Part shown: piece after piece, positions 1 to 8,314 of the stretch
How the letters are laid out: each line of letters opens with the position of its first letter
How positions within the stretch are numbered: the first letter of the stretch is position 1
Source of the DNA: Actinacidiphila sp965342175
Lineage (GTDB): Bacteria; Actinomycetota; Actinomycetes; Streptomycetales; Streptomycetaceae
Direction: 5' to 3'
Length of the DNA: 64,000 nucleotides
Assembly: GCF_965342175.1 (NCBI RefSeq)
Contig: NZ_CBDRBL010000022.1
Location: 1-64,000, forward strand
Position numbers and translations under genes: made by a program
The notes under the pieces: model-generated
What the model was told of the DNA's origin: nothing
Databases searched by the model: none
Seen by the model: only the letters and a program-made list of their open reading frames with translations

Positions 1-115
1 CGCCACCCTCTGGAGGGGGTTTCGCCTTCGGCGTTTCGGCCTCGGCGACATTCACTACGTTAGCGGATTCCTTCGCGTCCTGCGAATTCGTCCCCACTCG
101 CCGTGCGATTCCACG
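1..115 (-). promoter_or_regulatory. Possible rRNA-type promoter and leader, reading left off the window
   Basis: Read on the minus strand, this stretch has TTCGCA and TAACGT hexamers 18 bases apart, followed by GTCGCCGAGGCCGAAACGCC. That last part resembles the leader that precedes Streptomyces 16S rRNA genes, as I remember it. No open reading frame is convincing here. It lies beyond the tyrS terminator in the same orientation, so an rrn operon could begin just outside the window. This rests on memory of leader sequences, not on an alignment. Confidence 0.25.
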
Positions 116-245
116 CCAATGAATTCGAGGCACACAAGTGCGCCCGAAGCTCCGGGTGGTGTCGTTGTGGTGAGTGACCGCCGATCGAAGGACCCGGACG
201 AACCGGGCGTTCCGTCTCAAGCGGCTTGGGCTACGTTACGCAAGT

Positions 246-274
246 GCGGCGGCGGAGTCAAGCTCCGCCGCCGC
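246..274 (-). terminator. tyrS terminator hairpin
   Basis: A perfect 12-bp stem (GCGGCGGCGGAG pairing with CTCCGCCGCCGC) with the five-base loop TCAAG starts 25 bases past the tyrS stop codon. There is no strong U tract, which is usual for Streptomyces terminators. Confidence 0.8.
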
Positions 275-298
275 TCAAACGTGGAGAACCGGTCGACG

Positions 299-1564
299 TC
301 AGTCGCCGGCCACCTCGACCGCCGCCAAGCTCTTCTTGCCGCGCCGCAGTACGAGCCAGCGGCCGTGCAGGAGGTCGGCAGCCTCAGGGGTCGCGTCCTC
401 GTCTTCGATCTTGACGTTGTTCACGTACGCGCCGCCCTCCTTGATGGTGCGGCGGGCCGCGGACTTGCTGGCCACGAGCCCCGCTTCGGCGAACAGGTCG
501 GCGACGCCGGCCAGCTCGGCGACCCGTGCGTGCGGAAGCTCGCCAAGGGCCGCTTCGAGGGTCCGCTCGTCGAGTCCGGCGAGTTCGCCCTGGCCGAAAA
601 GCGCCTTGGAAGCGGCAACGACCGCGGCACACTGCTCGGCGCCGTGGACGAGCGTGGTGAGCTCCTCGGCCAGGGCGCGCTGGGCCGCGCGTGCCTGCGG
701 ACGTTCCTCTGTGAGCCGCTCCAGTTCCTCGATCTCCTCCCGCGACCTGAAGCTGAAGATCCGCAGGAACTTCGACACGTCACGGTCGTCGGCGTTCAGC
801 CAGAACTGGTAGAAGGCGTACGGCGTCGTCATCTCGGGGTCGAGCCAGACCGTGCCGGTCTCCGTCTTGCCGAACTTCGTGCCGTCCGCCTTGGTGATGA
901 GCGGGGTGGCCAGGGCGTGCACGGAGGCGCCCTCGACGCGCCCGATCAGGTCGATGCCGGCGGTCAGGTTCCCCCACTGGTCGCTGCCGCCGGTCTGCAT
1001 GGTGCAGCCGTAGCGGCGGTAGAGCTCCAGGAAGTCCATGCCCTGGAGGATCTGGTAGCTGAACTCGGTGTAGCTGATGCCGGCCTCGGAGTTGAGTCGA
1101 CGGGCCACGGCCTCCTTGGCGATCATCTTGTTGACCCGGAAGTACTTGCCCACGTCGCGCAGGAACTCGATGGCCGACATGCCCGACGTCCAGTCGAGGT
1201 TGTTGACCATCACGGCGGCGTTCGGGCCCTCGAAGGAGAGGAAGGGCTCGATCTGGGCGCGGATCCGCTCGACCCAGCCGGCGACGACGTCGGCGTCGTT
1301 CAGTGTCCGCTCGGCGGTCGGCTTGGGGTCGCCGATCAGACCGGTGGCTCCGCCGACGAGGGCGAGCGGCCGGTTGCCGGCCAGTTGCAGCCGGCGGATG
1401 GTGAGGATCTGCACCAGGTTGCCGAGGTGGAGGCTGGGGGCGGTCGGGTCGAAGCCGCAATAAACCGTGACCGGGCCGTCCGCGAACGCCTTGCGCAGTG
1501 CGTCCTCGTCGGTGGAAACGGCGATCAGCCCTCGCCACCGCAGCTCGTCGACGATGTCCGTCAC
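299..1564 (-). CDS. tyrS: Tyrosyl-tRNA synthetase
   Basis: Class I aminoacyl-tRNA synthetase that charges tRNA-Tyr with tyrosine in the cytoplasm. The 421-residue protein has the bacterial TyrRS layout. The HIGH-type motif reads HLGN at residues 46-49 and the KMSKS-type loop reads KFGKT at 230-234. The tyrosine pocket region around YTEFSYQILQGMDFLELY is intact. An S4 RNA-binding domain occupies roughly residues 355-420. The GTG start follows AGGAGA at about ten bases. The upstream leader shows no obvious T-box. The gene stands alone, with a strong hairpin immediately downstream. Confidence 0.97.
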   Translation of the reverse strand: MTDIVDELRWRGLIAVSTDEDALRKAFADGPVTVYCGFDPTAPSLHLGNLVQILTIRRLQLAGNRPLALVGGATGLIGDPKPTAERTLNDADVVAGWVERIRAQIEPFLSFEGPNAAVMVNNLDWTSGMSAIEFLRDVGKYFRVNKMIAKEAVARRLNSEAGISYTEFSYQILQGMDFLELYRRYGCTMQTGGSDQWGNLTAGIDLIGRVEGASVHALATPLITKADGTKFGKTETGTVWLDPEMTTPYAFYQFWLNADDRDVSKFLRIFSFRSREEIEELERLTEERPQARAAQRALAEELTTLVHGAEQCAAVVAASKALFGQGELAGLDERTLEAALGELPHARVAELAGVADLFAEAGLVASKSAARRTIKEGGAYVNNVKIEDEDATPEAADLLHGRWLVLRRGKKSLAAVEVAGD

Positions 1565-1711
1565 GGTTCTCGTGTCTCCTAGAGTCGGTCGGTGCCTCGT
1601 ACCCGTTCGTACGGAGTCTTTCCGAGACTACGCGTTCCGATCGACTGCTTTTGCCCGGCCGGGGGGGGCGCGGCAGCGCGGTGCGGGGGCGCCGCGCGTG
1701 TCCTTGGGGGA

Positions 1712-2323
1712 TCAGGCTCCGGCGGACGGCTCGGCTCTCGGACTCAGCCGGTACGCGGAGACGGTCGGGTCACCGGCGAGGTAGAAGCGGTGCTGCCAGT
1801 CGTGGGCTTTGCTCACGCCCACCCGAGGACCGATCCGGATGAGTGCGGCCGGCACCGGCTCGCCCTCGGACAGCGTGAGCGGGCCGCCTGCCAGCAGGTC
1901 GGTGCCGTTGTGCTCCGACGTGATGCCGAGCGCCTGGCAGAAGTTCCCCGGACCCCGCGCCAGACGCGGCCCCTCGACCTTCGCCCCCCGCCGCTCGCGC
2001 GCCACGTCCTCCCCTTCGGTGACCCTGCCGGCCCTGAGGAGGACGGCCGTGGCGACGCCGTCCGCCCCGGTGACGACGTTGGCGCACCAGTGCAGACCAT
2101 GGGAGCGGTAGACGTACAGATGTCCCGCGGGCCCGAACATGACGGCGTTTCGTGGCGTCCTGCCCCGGTAGGCGTGGGAGGCGGGGTCGGCCGCACCCGC
2201 GTACGCCTCGGTCTCCGTGATGGTGACGTGCACGGTCCCCTCAGGGGCCTCGTGGGTGAGGACGGCGCCGAGCAGCATGGGGGCGACTTCTTCGGCGGGG
2301 CGCGCGAGATCAGCGATGTTCAC
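1712..2323 (-). CDS. DNA-3-methyladenine glycosylase (AAG/MPG family)
   Basis: Base-excision repair glycosylase that removes alkylated purines such as 3-methyladenine and hypoxanthine. The 203-residue protein matches the compact bacterial AAG fold. Visible motifs are TETEAYAG near residue 36, containing the catalytic Glu, then ASHAYRGRTPRNAVMFG, the YVYRSHGLHWCANVV strand, and GPGNFCQALGI near residue 125, part of the DNA-binding face. It is divergent from spo0M and separated from tyrS by a C/G-rich spacer. A GTG start is used, with no strong Shine-Dalgarno sequence visible. Confidence 0.93.
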   Translation of the reverse strand: MNIADLARPAEEVAPMLLGAVLTHEAPEGTVHVTITETEAYAGAADPASHAYRGRTPRNAVMFGPAGHLYVYRSHGLHWCANVVTGADGVATAVLLRAGRVTEGEDVARERRGAKVEGPRLARGPGNFCQALGITSEHNGTDLLAGGPLTLSEGEPVPAALIRIGPRVGVSKAHDWQHRFYLAGDPTVSAYRLSPRAEPSAGA

Positions 2324-2585
2324 GCCGACCGCCGTGGCGTGCCGTGGCAGGGGTGGCCTCGGCCCCGGTCGGCTGCGGCGCGACCGGGCGGTCCTGCGAC
2401 CTGTGTACGAAGGTTCGCCCCAACGGGCAGGGGGCAGCCTCCGGCGCCTGCCGGTCGAAGGAGGACCTGCGGAGTGGGGTGCTTTCGGCAGGGGCGATCA
2501 TGCGGTACGAGAGTAATGGAACCGTTCGGGGTGGGGCCGCGTTCGTAGTGACCGGGGCAACCGCCAGATGAGGGAGAGGGACATC

Positions 2586-3368
2586 GTGGGCTTCAAGAAG
2601 CTGCTTGCGAGCTTGGGCGCCGGTGGCGCGTCGGTCGAGACGGTGCTCAACGAGCCGAACGTGGTCCCTGGCGGCGTTGTCCAGGGCGAGGTGCGGATCC
2701 AGGGCGGGTCGGTGCCGCAGCAGATCGAGGGGCTCTCGGTGGGCCTGCAGGCCCGTGTCGAGGTCGAGGGCCAGGACACGGAGTACAAGCAGGACATCGA
2801 GTTCCACCGGCAGCAGCTGGGCGGGGCGTTCGAGGTGCAGGCGGGTGCGGTGCACGTGGTGCCGTTCGGGCTGGAGGTCCCCTGGGAGACCCCGGTCACG
2901 ACGTTCCTGGGACGGCATCTGACCGGCATGAACGTCGGCGTCACCACGCAGCTGGCGATCGCCCGCGCGGTGGACTCCGGTGACCTGGACCCGATCAACG
3001 TGCACCCGGTGCCGGCGCAGCAGGCGATCCTCGACGCGTTCGGCCAGCTGGGCTTCGGCTTCAAGAACGCGGACCTGGAGCGCGGTCACATCCACGGCAC
3101 CCGACAGCGGCTGCCCTTCTACCAGGAGATCGAGTTCTTCGCGCCGCAGCAGTACCGTGGGCTGCAGCAGGTGGAGCTGAGCTTCGTGTGCGACGGCCAC
3201 GAGATGGACGTCGTCCTGGAGATGGACAAGAAGCCGGGGCTGTTCAGCGAGGGCAGCGACGCCTTCCGCTCGTTCACGGTGGACATGAACACCTTCCACA
3301 CGACCGACTGGGCCGGATATCTCAACCAGTGGCTGGCCGAGGTCGGCGGTAAGCGGAACTGGTTCTAG
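2586..3368 (+). CDS. spo0M: SpoOM-family sporulation-control protein
   Basis: Arrestin-like protein of the Spo0M family, known in Bacillus as a sporulation-control protein and widespread in actinomycetes. Its molecular activity is not settled. The family signature starts at once with GFKKLLASLGAGGASVETVL. It continues through the beta-sandwich repeats typical of arrestin N folds, including VVPGGVVQGEVRIQGG. I place the start at the GTG at 2586, because GGGAGAGGGA sits just upstream. An in-frame ATG six codons earlier would lack that spacing. The product is then 260 residues. It is followed after about 45 bases by the YbhB-like gene, so the two may be co-transcribed. Confidence 0.9.
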   Translation: MGFKKLLASLGAGGASVETVLNEPNVVPGGVVQGEVRIQGGSVPQQIEGLSVGLQARVEVEGQDTEYKQDIEFHRQQLGGAFEVQAGAVHVVPFGLEVPWETPVTTFLGRHLTGMNVGVTTQLAIARAVDSGDLDPINVHPVPAQQAILDAFGQLGFGFKNADLERGHIHGTRQRLPFYQEIEFFAPQQYRGLQQVELSFVCDGHEMDVVLEMDKKPGLFSEGSDAFRSFTVDMNTFHTTDWAGYLNQWLAEVGGKRNWF

Positions 3369-3414
3369 GATCGGCGGGCGAAGCGCGTTACGCGATCAGC
3401 AGGAGGTACCAGAG

Positions 3415-3948
3415 GTGACCGAGCAGAAGCGGCGGCCGCTGCCCCACGATTTCCATCCGCCCGTGCCGTCGTTCACGCTGGTGAGCGACGACATCGAGCC
3501 GGGTGGCACGCTCAAGGACGCCCAGGTCTACGCCGAGGGCAATGTCTCGCCGCATCTGCGGTGGGAGGGTTTCCCCGAGGAGACCAGGAGCTTCGCCGTC
3601 ACGTGTTACGACCCGGACGCGCCCACCGGCAGCGGTTTCTGGCACTGGGTGCTCATCGACATCCCCGCGACGGTGACGGAGCTGCCCGCGGGCGCCGGCA
3701 GTGACGGCTTCAAGGGCCTGCCCGAGGGTGCGGTGCACATCCGCAACGACTACGGCACCAGGGACTTCGGCGGTGCCGCGCCCCCGCCCGGGGACGGCCC
3801 GCATCGTTATGTGTTCACCGTGTACGCGGTGGACCAGGAGAAGCTCGGGCCTGACGCGGACGCGTCGCCCGCCGTCGTCGGCTTCAACCTGCGGTTCCAC
3901 GCGACCGCACGGGCCAACCTGATCGGCGAGTACGAGAACCAGCAGTAG
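3415..3948 (+). CDS. YbhB/YbcL-type Raf kinase inhibitor-like protein
   Basis: Small cytosolic PEBP-fold protein, related to E. coli YbhB/YbcL and eukaryotic Raf kinase inhibitor protein. The bacterial ligand and role are unknown. Family hallmarks are SPHLRWEGFPEETRSFAV near residue 45, the conserved DPDAPTGSGFWHWV anion-pocket loop near 65, then IRNDYGTRDFGGAAPPPGDGPHRY near 112. The 177-residue length is typical. The GTG start follows AGGAGGT. A strong hairpin comes directly after the stop codon. Confidence 0.92.
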   Translation: MTEQKRRPLPHDFHPPVPSFTLVSDDIEPGGTLKDAQVYAEGNVSPHLRWEGFPEETRSFAVTCYDPDAPTGSGFWHWVLIDIPATVTELPAGAGSDGFKGLPEGAVHIRNDYGTRDFGGAAPPPGDGPHRYVFTVYAVDQEKLGPDADASPAVVGFNLRFHATARANLIGEYENQQ

Positions 3949-3951
3949 TTC

Positions 3952-3981
3952 CGGGGCCCCGGCCGAGCGGCCGGGGCCCCG
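3952..3981 (+). terminator. Terminator after the YbhB-like gene
   Basis: A perfect 13-bp GC stem with the GAGC loop begins four bases past the stop codon and is followed by AAAT. The remaining gap to the HNH gene holds the second hairpin at 4171-4210 and no credible gene. Confidence 0.85.
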
Positions 3982-4170
3982 AAATCCCGTTGCGCCCCGG
4001 CGCTCCCGCATCGCAGTGTGGTGTCTGCCTGGTGACCTGACCGTCACCGGGGGTCGGCACCGCAGTGGCGGGGGCGCCGGGGCGTTGCGCTGTGCGGTTC
4101 TCGCCGCGTGACCTGCCCGCCGTCCGCCGGAGCCCGGTCATGCGCCCGGGTGTCCACGCCGATCGCCGCC

Positions 4171-4210
4171 CTCCGGGCGCCCGGGACCCCTCGGGGCCGG
4201 GCGCCCGGAG
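4171..4210. other. Long GC hairpin upstream of the HNH gene
   Basis: Arms CTCCGGGCGCCCG and CGGGCGCCCGGAG pair perfectly over 13 bp. An inner CCCC/GGGG pairing extends the stem. A run of six T residues lies about 30 bases further right. It sits in a 390-base gap with no reading frame I trust. It could end an unannotated short transcript, act as an attenuator for the HNH gene, or be a structural palindrome. Confidence 0.5.
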
Positions 4211-4371
4211 CGGCCGGCGGCGAAGGACCCGTGCCGGGGCGCCACCTTTTTTGATCCCTTTTTCCTGCGTTCGCTGTCACGTGCGGAAATTGCGTTGTCC
4301 GCTTACCTATCGCCCGGTCAGAGTGGAGCCACCTCGCCACCGGGGCGGGGTGGACCCGAGGGGTGGGCGAC

Positions 4372-4875
4372 GTGGGTGAGACGTTGGTGCTGAACGCGAC
4401 CTTCGAGCCGCTGTCGACTGTGTCGCTGCGGCGCGCGGTGGTGCTGGTGATGCAGGACAAGGCTGTGGTCGAGCAGGCCCATCCCGGGCTGCGGATCCGC
4501 GCGGCGGCGGTGGAGGTGCCGGTGCCGCAGGTGATCCGGCTCTGCAGATACGTGAGGGTGCCCTTCCGACAACGGGCGGCGTGGTCGCGGCGGGGCGTGC
4601 TGGTGCGGGACCGGCACCGGTGCGCGTACTGCGGTCGGCGGGCGACGACCGTGGACCACGTGGTGCCGCGGTCGCGCGGTGGCGGGGACACGTGGCTGAA
4701 CACGGTGGCGTCGTGCGCGGAGGACAACCACCGCAAGGCGGACCGTACGCCGGAGCAGGCGGGGATGCGGCTGCTGACCCAGCCGTTCGAGCCGACCCCG
4801 GCGGACGCCTTGCTGCTGGCCCTGAACCTGAAGGACCGTGAGGGCGTACCCGGCCGGCTCGGGCTGCCGGCGTGA
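4372..4875 (+). CDS. HNH endonuclease domain protein
   Basis: Member of the common actinobacterial stand-alone HNH family; its cellular role is not established. The metal and zinc-binding motif is complete: CAYCG, then TVDHVVPRSRGG, a conserved W-L-N-T-V-A-S-C, and DNHRKADRTPEQAGM. The N-terminal half, starting ETLVLNATFEPL, is the family-specific domain. I prefer the GTG at 4372, because GAGGGG lies eight bases upstream. A GTG three codons earlier is possible. The length of 167 residues is normal for the family. Confidence 0.9.
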   Translation: MGETLVLNATFEPLSTVSLRRAVVLVMQDKAVVEQAHPGLRIRAAAVEVPVPQVIRLCRYVRVPFRQRAAWSRRGVLVRDRHRCAYCGRRATTVDHVVPRSRGGGDTWLNTVASCAEDNHRKADRTPEQAGMRLLTQPFEPTPADALLLALNLKDREGVPGRLGLPA

Positions 4876-4902
4876 GTGCCGGGCCCCGTGGCGGTCGTCC
4901 GG

Positions 4903-5670
4903 TCACCTCAACAGGAGCTGGGCGATCGCCGCGAGGCCCACGACGACGATGACGGCGCGCAGCGCGGCAGGCGGCAGGCGGCGGCCGATGCGGGCGCCGA
5001 GGACTCCGCCCAGGGCCGCCCCGGCGGCGATGAGGGCGACAGCGATCCAGTCGAAGTCCGCGACGAAGAGGAAGAAGACCGCGGCGACGCCGTTGACGAT
5101 CAGCGCGAGGACGTTCTTCGCCGCATTGATCCGCTGCCAGGACTCCTCGAGGAGCACCGCCATGAGGGAGAGGTACATGACCCCCTGCGCGGCGCCGAAG
5201 TAGCCGCCGTACATGCCGGCGAGGAGGAGTCCGCCGAGCAGTACGGCGCCGCCGTGTTCGGGGACGTGGCCGCCGTTGCCGGACCGGCGCGCCTGCAGGG
5301 CCCGGGAGAGCCGGGGTTGGACGAGGACGAGGACGAGGGCGAGCCCGATGAGGACGGGCACGATCGTGTCGAAGGCCTGGGAGGGCAGCGTCAGCAGCAG
5401 GGCGGCTCCGGCGAGTCCGCCGGCGAGAGCGGACGCGCCCAGCCGCAGCAGGCGGGCGCCCTGTCCGGCGAGTTCGCGCCGGTAGCCGATGGCGCCGCTG
5501 ACGGAGCCGGGGACGAGGCCGAGGGTGTTGGACACGTTGGCGGTGACCGGTGGCAGCCCGACAGCCAGCAGGACGGGGAAGGTGAGGAGGGTGCCGGAGC
5601 CGACGACGGTGTTGATGGTGCCGGCCCCGATTCCGGCCGCGAACACGGCCAGGGCTTCCCAGTAGGTCAC
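4903..5670 (-). CDS. TauE/SafE-family membrane permease
   Basis: Integral membrane protein of the sulfite exporter TauE/SafE (DUF81) family, which exports or imports sulfur-containing and other organic anions. The substrate here cannot be read from the sequence. The 255-residue protein has about eight hydrophobic segments and the family glycine motif GAGTINTVVGSGTLLTFPVLL split across the first helix. The second repeat contains GGYFGAAQGVMYL. I choose the GTG at 5670, because GGAGG lies five bases upstream. The ATG at 5682 has no ribosome-binding site. Confidence 0.88.
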   Translation of the reverse strand: MTYWEALAVFAAGIGAGTINTVVGSGTLLTFPVLLAVGLPPVTANVSNTLGLVPGSVSGAIGYRRELAGQGARLLRLGASALAGGLAGAALLLTLPSQAFDTIVPVLIGLALVLVLVQPRLSRALQARRSGNGGHVPEHGGAVLLGGLLLAGMYGGYFGAAQGVMYLSLMAVLLEESWQRINAAKNVLALIVNGVAAVFFLFVADFDWIAVALIAAGAALGGVLGARIGRRLPPAALRAVIVVVGLAAIAQLLLR

Positions 5671-5698
5671 AGGCGCCTCCATGGTCGGTGCGGCTCTC

Positions 5699-5723
5699 CT
5701 CCCCCCGAGGGGACCGGGGGGAG
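5699..5723 (-). terminator. Hairpin between the SPFH and TauE genes
   Basis: CTCCCCCC and GGGGGGAG form an 8-bp stem with a nine-base loop, lying between the SPFH stop and the TauE start. It may terminate the NfeD-SPFH transcript or partly attenuate read-through into the permease. Confidence 0.4.
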
Positions 5724-5773
5724 CCGGAGCGCACGGATCATGTCATACGCCAAGGCGGCGGCAGCCGCGCCGC

Positions 5774-6715
5774 TCAGTCCTTGTCGAGCCGGGGGGCTTC
5801 GCGGCGGGTGCCGCCGTCGACGTTGCCGGAGCCGCTGCCGGGGGCGCCGGGGAGGTTGACGATGCCGCCGAGGCCCTTGAGGGCGTCGTTGAGCTCGCTG
5901 GGGATGATCCAGAGCTTGTTGGAGTCGCCCTCGGCGATCTTCGGGAGCATCTGCAGGTACTGGTAGGCGAGCAGCTTCTGGTCGGGGTCGCCCGCGTGGA
6001 TGGACTCGAAGACGGTGCGGATGGCCTGGGCCTCGCCCTCGGCCTTGAGGGCGGCGGCCTTGGCCTCGCCCTCGGCTCGCAGGATCGCGGACTGCTTCTC
6101 GCCCTCGGCGGTGAGGATCTGGGACTGGCGGATGCCCTCGGCTGTGAGGATGGCGGCGCGCTTGTCGCGGTCGGCGCGCATCTGCTTCTCCATCGAGTCC
6201 TGGATGGAGGTGGGCGGCTCGATGGCCTTGAGTTCCACACGGTTGACGCGGATGCCCCACTTGCCGGTGGCCTCGTCGAGTACACCGCGCAGCGCGTGGT
6301 TGATCTCCTCACGGGAGGTCAGGGTGCGCTCCAGGTCCATGCCGCCGATGATGTTGCGGAGCGTGGTGACCGTGAGCTGCTCGATCGCCTGGATGTAGCT
6401 GGCGACCTCGTAGGTGGCGGCCCGCGCGTCGGTGACCTGGTAGTAGATGACCGTGTCGATGTTGACGACCAGGTTGTCCTGGGTGATGACCGGCTGCGGA
6501 GGGAACGGCACGACCTGCTCGCGCAGGTCGATGCGGTTGCGGATGGTGTCGATGAACGGCACCACGATGTTGAGGCCCGCGCTCAGGGTCCTGGTGTAGC
6601 GGCCGAAGCGCTCGACGATCGCCGCGCTTGCCTGCGGGATGACCTGGACCGTCTTGATGAGCGCGATGAAGACGAGCACCACCAGGATGATCAGGACGAT
6701 GATGATCGGCTGCAC
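5774..6715 (-). CDS. SPFH/band 7 (stomatin-like) membrane protein
   Basis: Flotillin/stomatin-type scaffold anchored by one N-terminal membrane helix (IIIVLIILVVLVFIALI). The SPFH domain spans about residues 28-190, with the typical RIDLREQVVPFPPQPVITQD block. A heptad-rich, alanine/glutamate coiled coil follows at about 195-245. It contains repeated TAEGEKQSAIL and AEGEAKAAAL units used for oligomerisation. I choose the GTG at 6715, because GGGGGA lies six bases upstream. The nfeD gene sits directly upstream in the same direction. This NfeD-stomatin pairing is conserved in bacteria and argues for a joint role in membrane microdomain organisation. Confidence 0.92.
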   Translation of the reverse strand: MQPIIIVLIILVVLVFIALIKTVQVIPQASAAIVERFGRYTRTLSAGLNIVVPFIDTIRNRIDLREQVVPFPPQPVITQDNLVVNIDTVIYYQVTDARAATYEVASYIQAIEQLTVTTLRNIIGGMDLERTLTSREEINHALRGVLDEATGKWGIRVNRVELKAIEPPTSIQDSMEKQMRADRDKRAAILTAEGIRQSQILTAEGEKQSAILRAEGEAKAAALKAEGEAQAIRTVFESIHAGDPDQKLLAYQYLQMLPKIAEGDSNKLWIIPSELNDALKGLGGIVNLPGAPGSGSGNVDGGTRREAPRLDKD

Positions 6716-6838
6716 GTCCACTCCCCCGCCGATTGCTGTGGCTACCTGTACGAAGACATGATCAAGTCTGTCAGACCCCGCGGCGCGGCGGGCCGGGTTC
6801 GGTGAATTCCCGTGCCCTCCACGGCTGCGGGGGCGGCG

Positions 6839-7261
6839 TCACACCACGACGGCCGTCGCGCCCTCGATCTCGACGACGTCCACGCTCTCGCCGGGTTCGA
6901 AGGCCCGTCCCGCGTCGAGGGCGCGGGCCGACCAGATCTCGCCGTTGAGCTTGATCCGGCCGCCGTGCTCGTCGACCCGCTCCAGGACGACGGCCTGACG
7001 GCCCTTGAGCGCGTCGACGCCGCTGCGCAACTCCGGGCGCTGCGCACGGCTGCGGTTGGCCAGCGGGCGTACGACGGCGACACCCGCGACGGAGACGATG
7101 ACGAAGGTCAGCACCTGTGCGGTGATGCCGAAGCCGACACCGGCCGCGATCGCGGCCGCGACGGCTCCGACCGCGAACATCCCGAACTCGGGCATCGCGG
7201 TCACGACAAGCGGAATACCCAGCCCCACGGCGGCGATCAGCCACCACAACCAGTCGTCCAC
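6839..7261 (-). CDS. NfeD-family membrane protein
   Basis: Short NfeD protein of 140 residues. It has about three hydrophobic segments in residues 4-65 followed by a soluble OB-fold domain (residues 75-140). The OB-fold holds the family pattern GRQAVVLERVDEHGGRIKLNG and ends EGATAVV. The protease domain of long NfeD proteins is absent, as usual for this class. It lies upstream of the SPFH gene with a roughly 120-base gap and probably shares its promoter. NfeD and stomatin-type proteins are known to act as pairs. The exact function is open. Confidence 0.9.
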   Translation of the reverse strand: MDDWLWWLIAAVGLGIPLVVTAMPEFGMFAVGAVAAAIAAGVGFGITAQVLTFVIVSVAGVAVVRPLANRSRAQRPELRSGVDALKGRQAVVLERVDEHGGRIKLNGEIWSARALDAGRAFEPGESVDVVEIEGATAVVV

Positions 7262-7353
7262 AGGCCCATGGTAAGGGCCTGCAGTCGATCCGTGACAGGG
7301 TGCGACGATTCTGCCCGACGCTTTTGGTGCGGCTCCGTGTGCGCCGGGCGGCT

Positions 7354-7386
7354 CAGCAGGTCATCAGCAGGTCATCAGCAGGTCAC
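7354..7386. repeat. Three 11-bp tandem repeats
   Basis: The unit CAGCAGGTCAT occurs three times without a gap, the last copy ending in C. A further GGTCACTTC duplication abuts the stop codon of the ABC ATPase gene at 7409. On the minus strand each unit carries a TGA, so the array lies just beyond the gene's end. Confidence 0.9.
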
Positions 7387-7408
7387 TTCGGCCCGGTACT
7401 TCGGCAGG

Positions 7409-8200
7409 TCACTTCAGGGGCAGTCCGCTGGCCGTCCAGCGGTCGCCCCGGCGCTCGACGACGAGCGGGAGGCCGAAGCAGAGGGAAAGGTTGCGGGAGT
7501 TGAGCTCGGTCTCCATGGAACCGGCGGCGACCAGCTTGCCCTGGCGGATCATCAGGACGTGGGTGAAGCCGGGCGGGATCTCCTCGACATGGTGGGTGAC
7601 CATGATCATCGAGGGGGCGATCGGGTCGCGGGCGAGCCGGCCGAGGCGGCGGACGAGGTCCTCGCGGCCGCCGAGGTCGAGTCCGGCGGCGGGCTCGTCC
7701 AGCAGGAGGAGTTCGGGGTCGCTCATCATGGCGCGCGCGATCAGGGTGCGCTTGCGCTCGCCCTCGGAGAGGGTGCCGAACTTGCGGTCGAGGAACTCGC
7801 TCATGCCCAGGCGGTCGAGGAAGGCGCGGGCGCGGTCCTCGTCGACCTGCTCGTAGCTCTCCTGCCAGTGGGCGGTCATGCCGTACGCGGCGGTGAGCAC
7901 CGTCTCCAGGACGGTCTGGCTGCGCGGCAGCTTCTCGGCCAGGGCGACGCCCGCGATGCCGATGCGCGGGCGCAGTTCGAAGACGTCGACGCCGCCCATC
8001 TTCTCGCCCAGGATCTGGACGGTGCCGGAGGTCGGGAAGAGGTAGCTCGAGGCGACGTTCAGCAGGGTCGTCTTGCCGGCGCCGTTGGGACCGAGGATGA
8101 CCCAGCGCTCGCCCTCGGCGACCGACCAGGAGACCTGGTCCACCAGAGCCCGGCCGTCTCGGACCACGGATACGTCCACCAGCTCCAGAACATCGCTCAT
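7409..8200 (-). CDS. ABC transporter ATP-binding protein (YlmA-like)
   Basis: Single nucleotide-binding subunit of 263 residues. It has Walker A GPNGAGKTT near residue 37, the signature LSEGERKR near 141, Walker B LLLLDEP near 162 and the switch histidine in VTHHVEE. It resembles YlmA-type orphan ATPases; no membrane partner gene lies next to it, so substrate and direction are unknown. The ATG at 8200 is the likely start, with GGGAG further upstream. A GTG six codons earlier is possible. It is divergent from the 8315 gene. Confidence 0.88.
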   Translation of the reverse strand: MSDVLELVDVSVVRDGRALVDQVSWSVAEGERWVILGPNGAGKTTLLNVASSYLFPTSGTVQILGEKMGGVDVFELRPRIGIAGVALAEKLPRSQTVLETVLTAAYGMTAHWQESYEQVDEDRARAFLDRLGMSEFLDRKFGTLSEGERKRTLIARAMMSDPELLLLDEPAAGLDLGGREDLVRRLGRLARDPIAPSMIMVTHHVEEIPPGFTHVLMIRQGKLVAAGSMETELNSRNLSLCFGLPLVVERRGDRWTASGLPLK

Positions 8201-8314
8201 GAGCGTGTTGTCTCCCACTTCCCGATCGCACGTCTGCCGTCGCGAGCACCTGTAGGCGCCGCCCCCAGGAAATCTACGCCACGCCCGGGCCGCCCCAGTC
8301 CTTAGGCTGGGGGG

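Noticed and set aside
119..1582. A 487-codon plus-strand open frame opposite tyrS
   Set aside because: It is the antisense shadow of tyrS. The minus strand has all catalytic motifs, and the plus frame is a typical GC-bias artefact.
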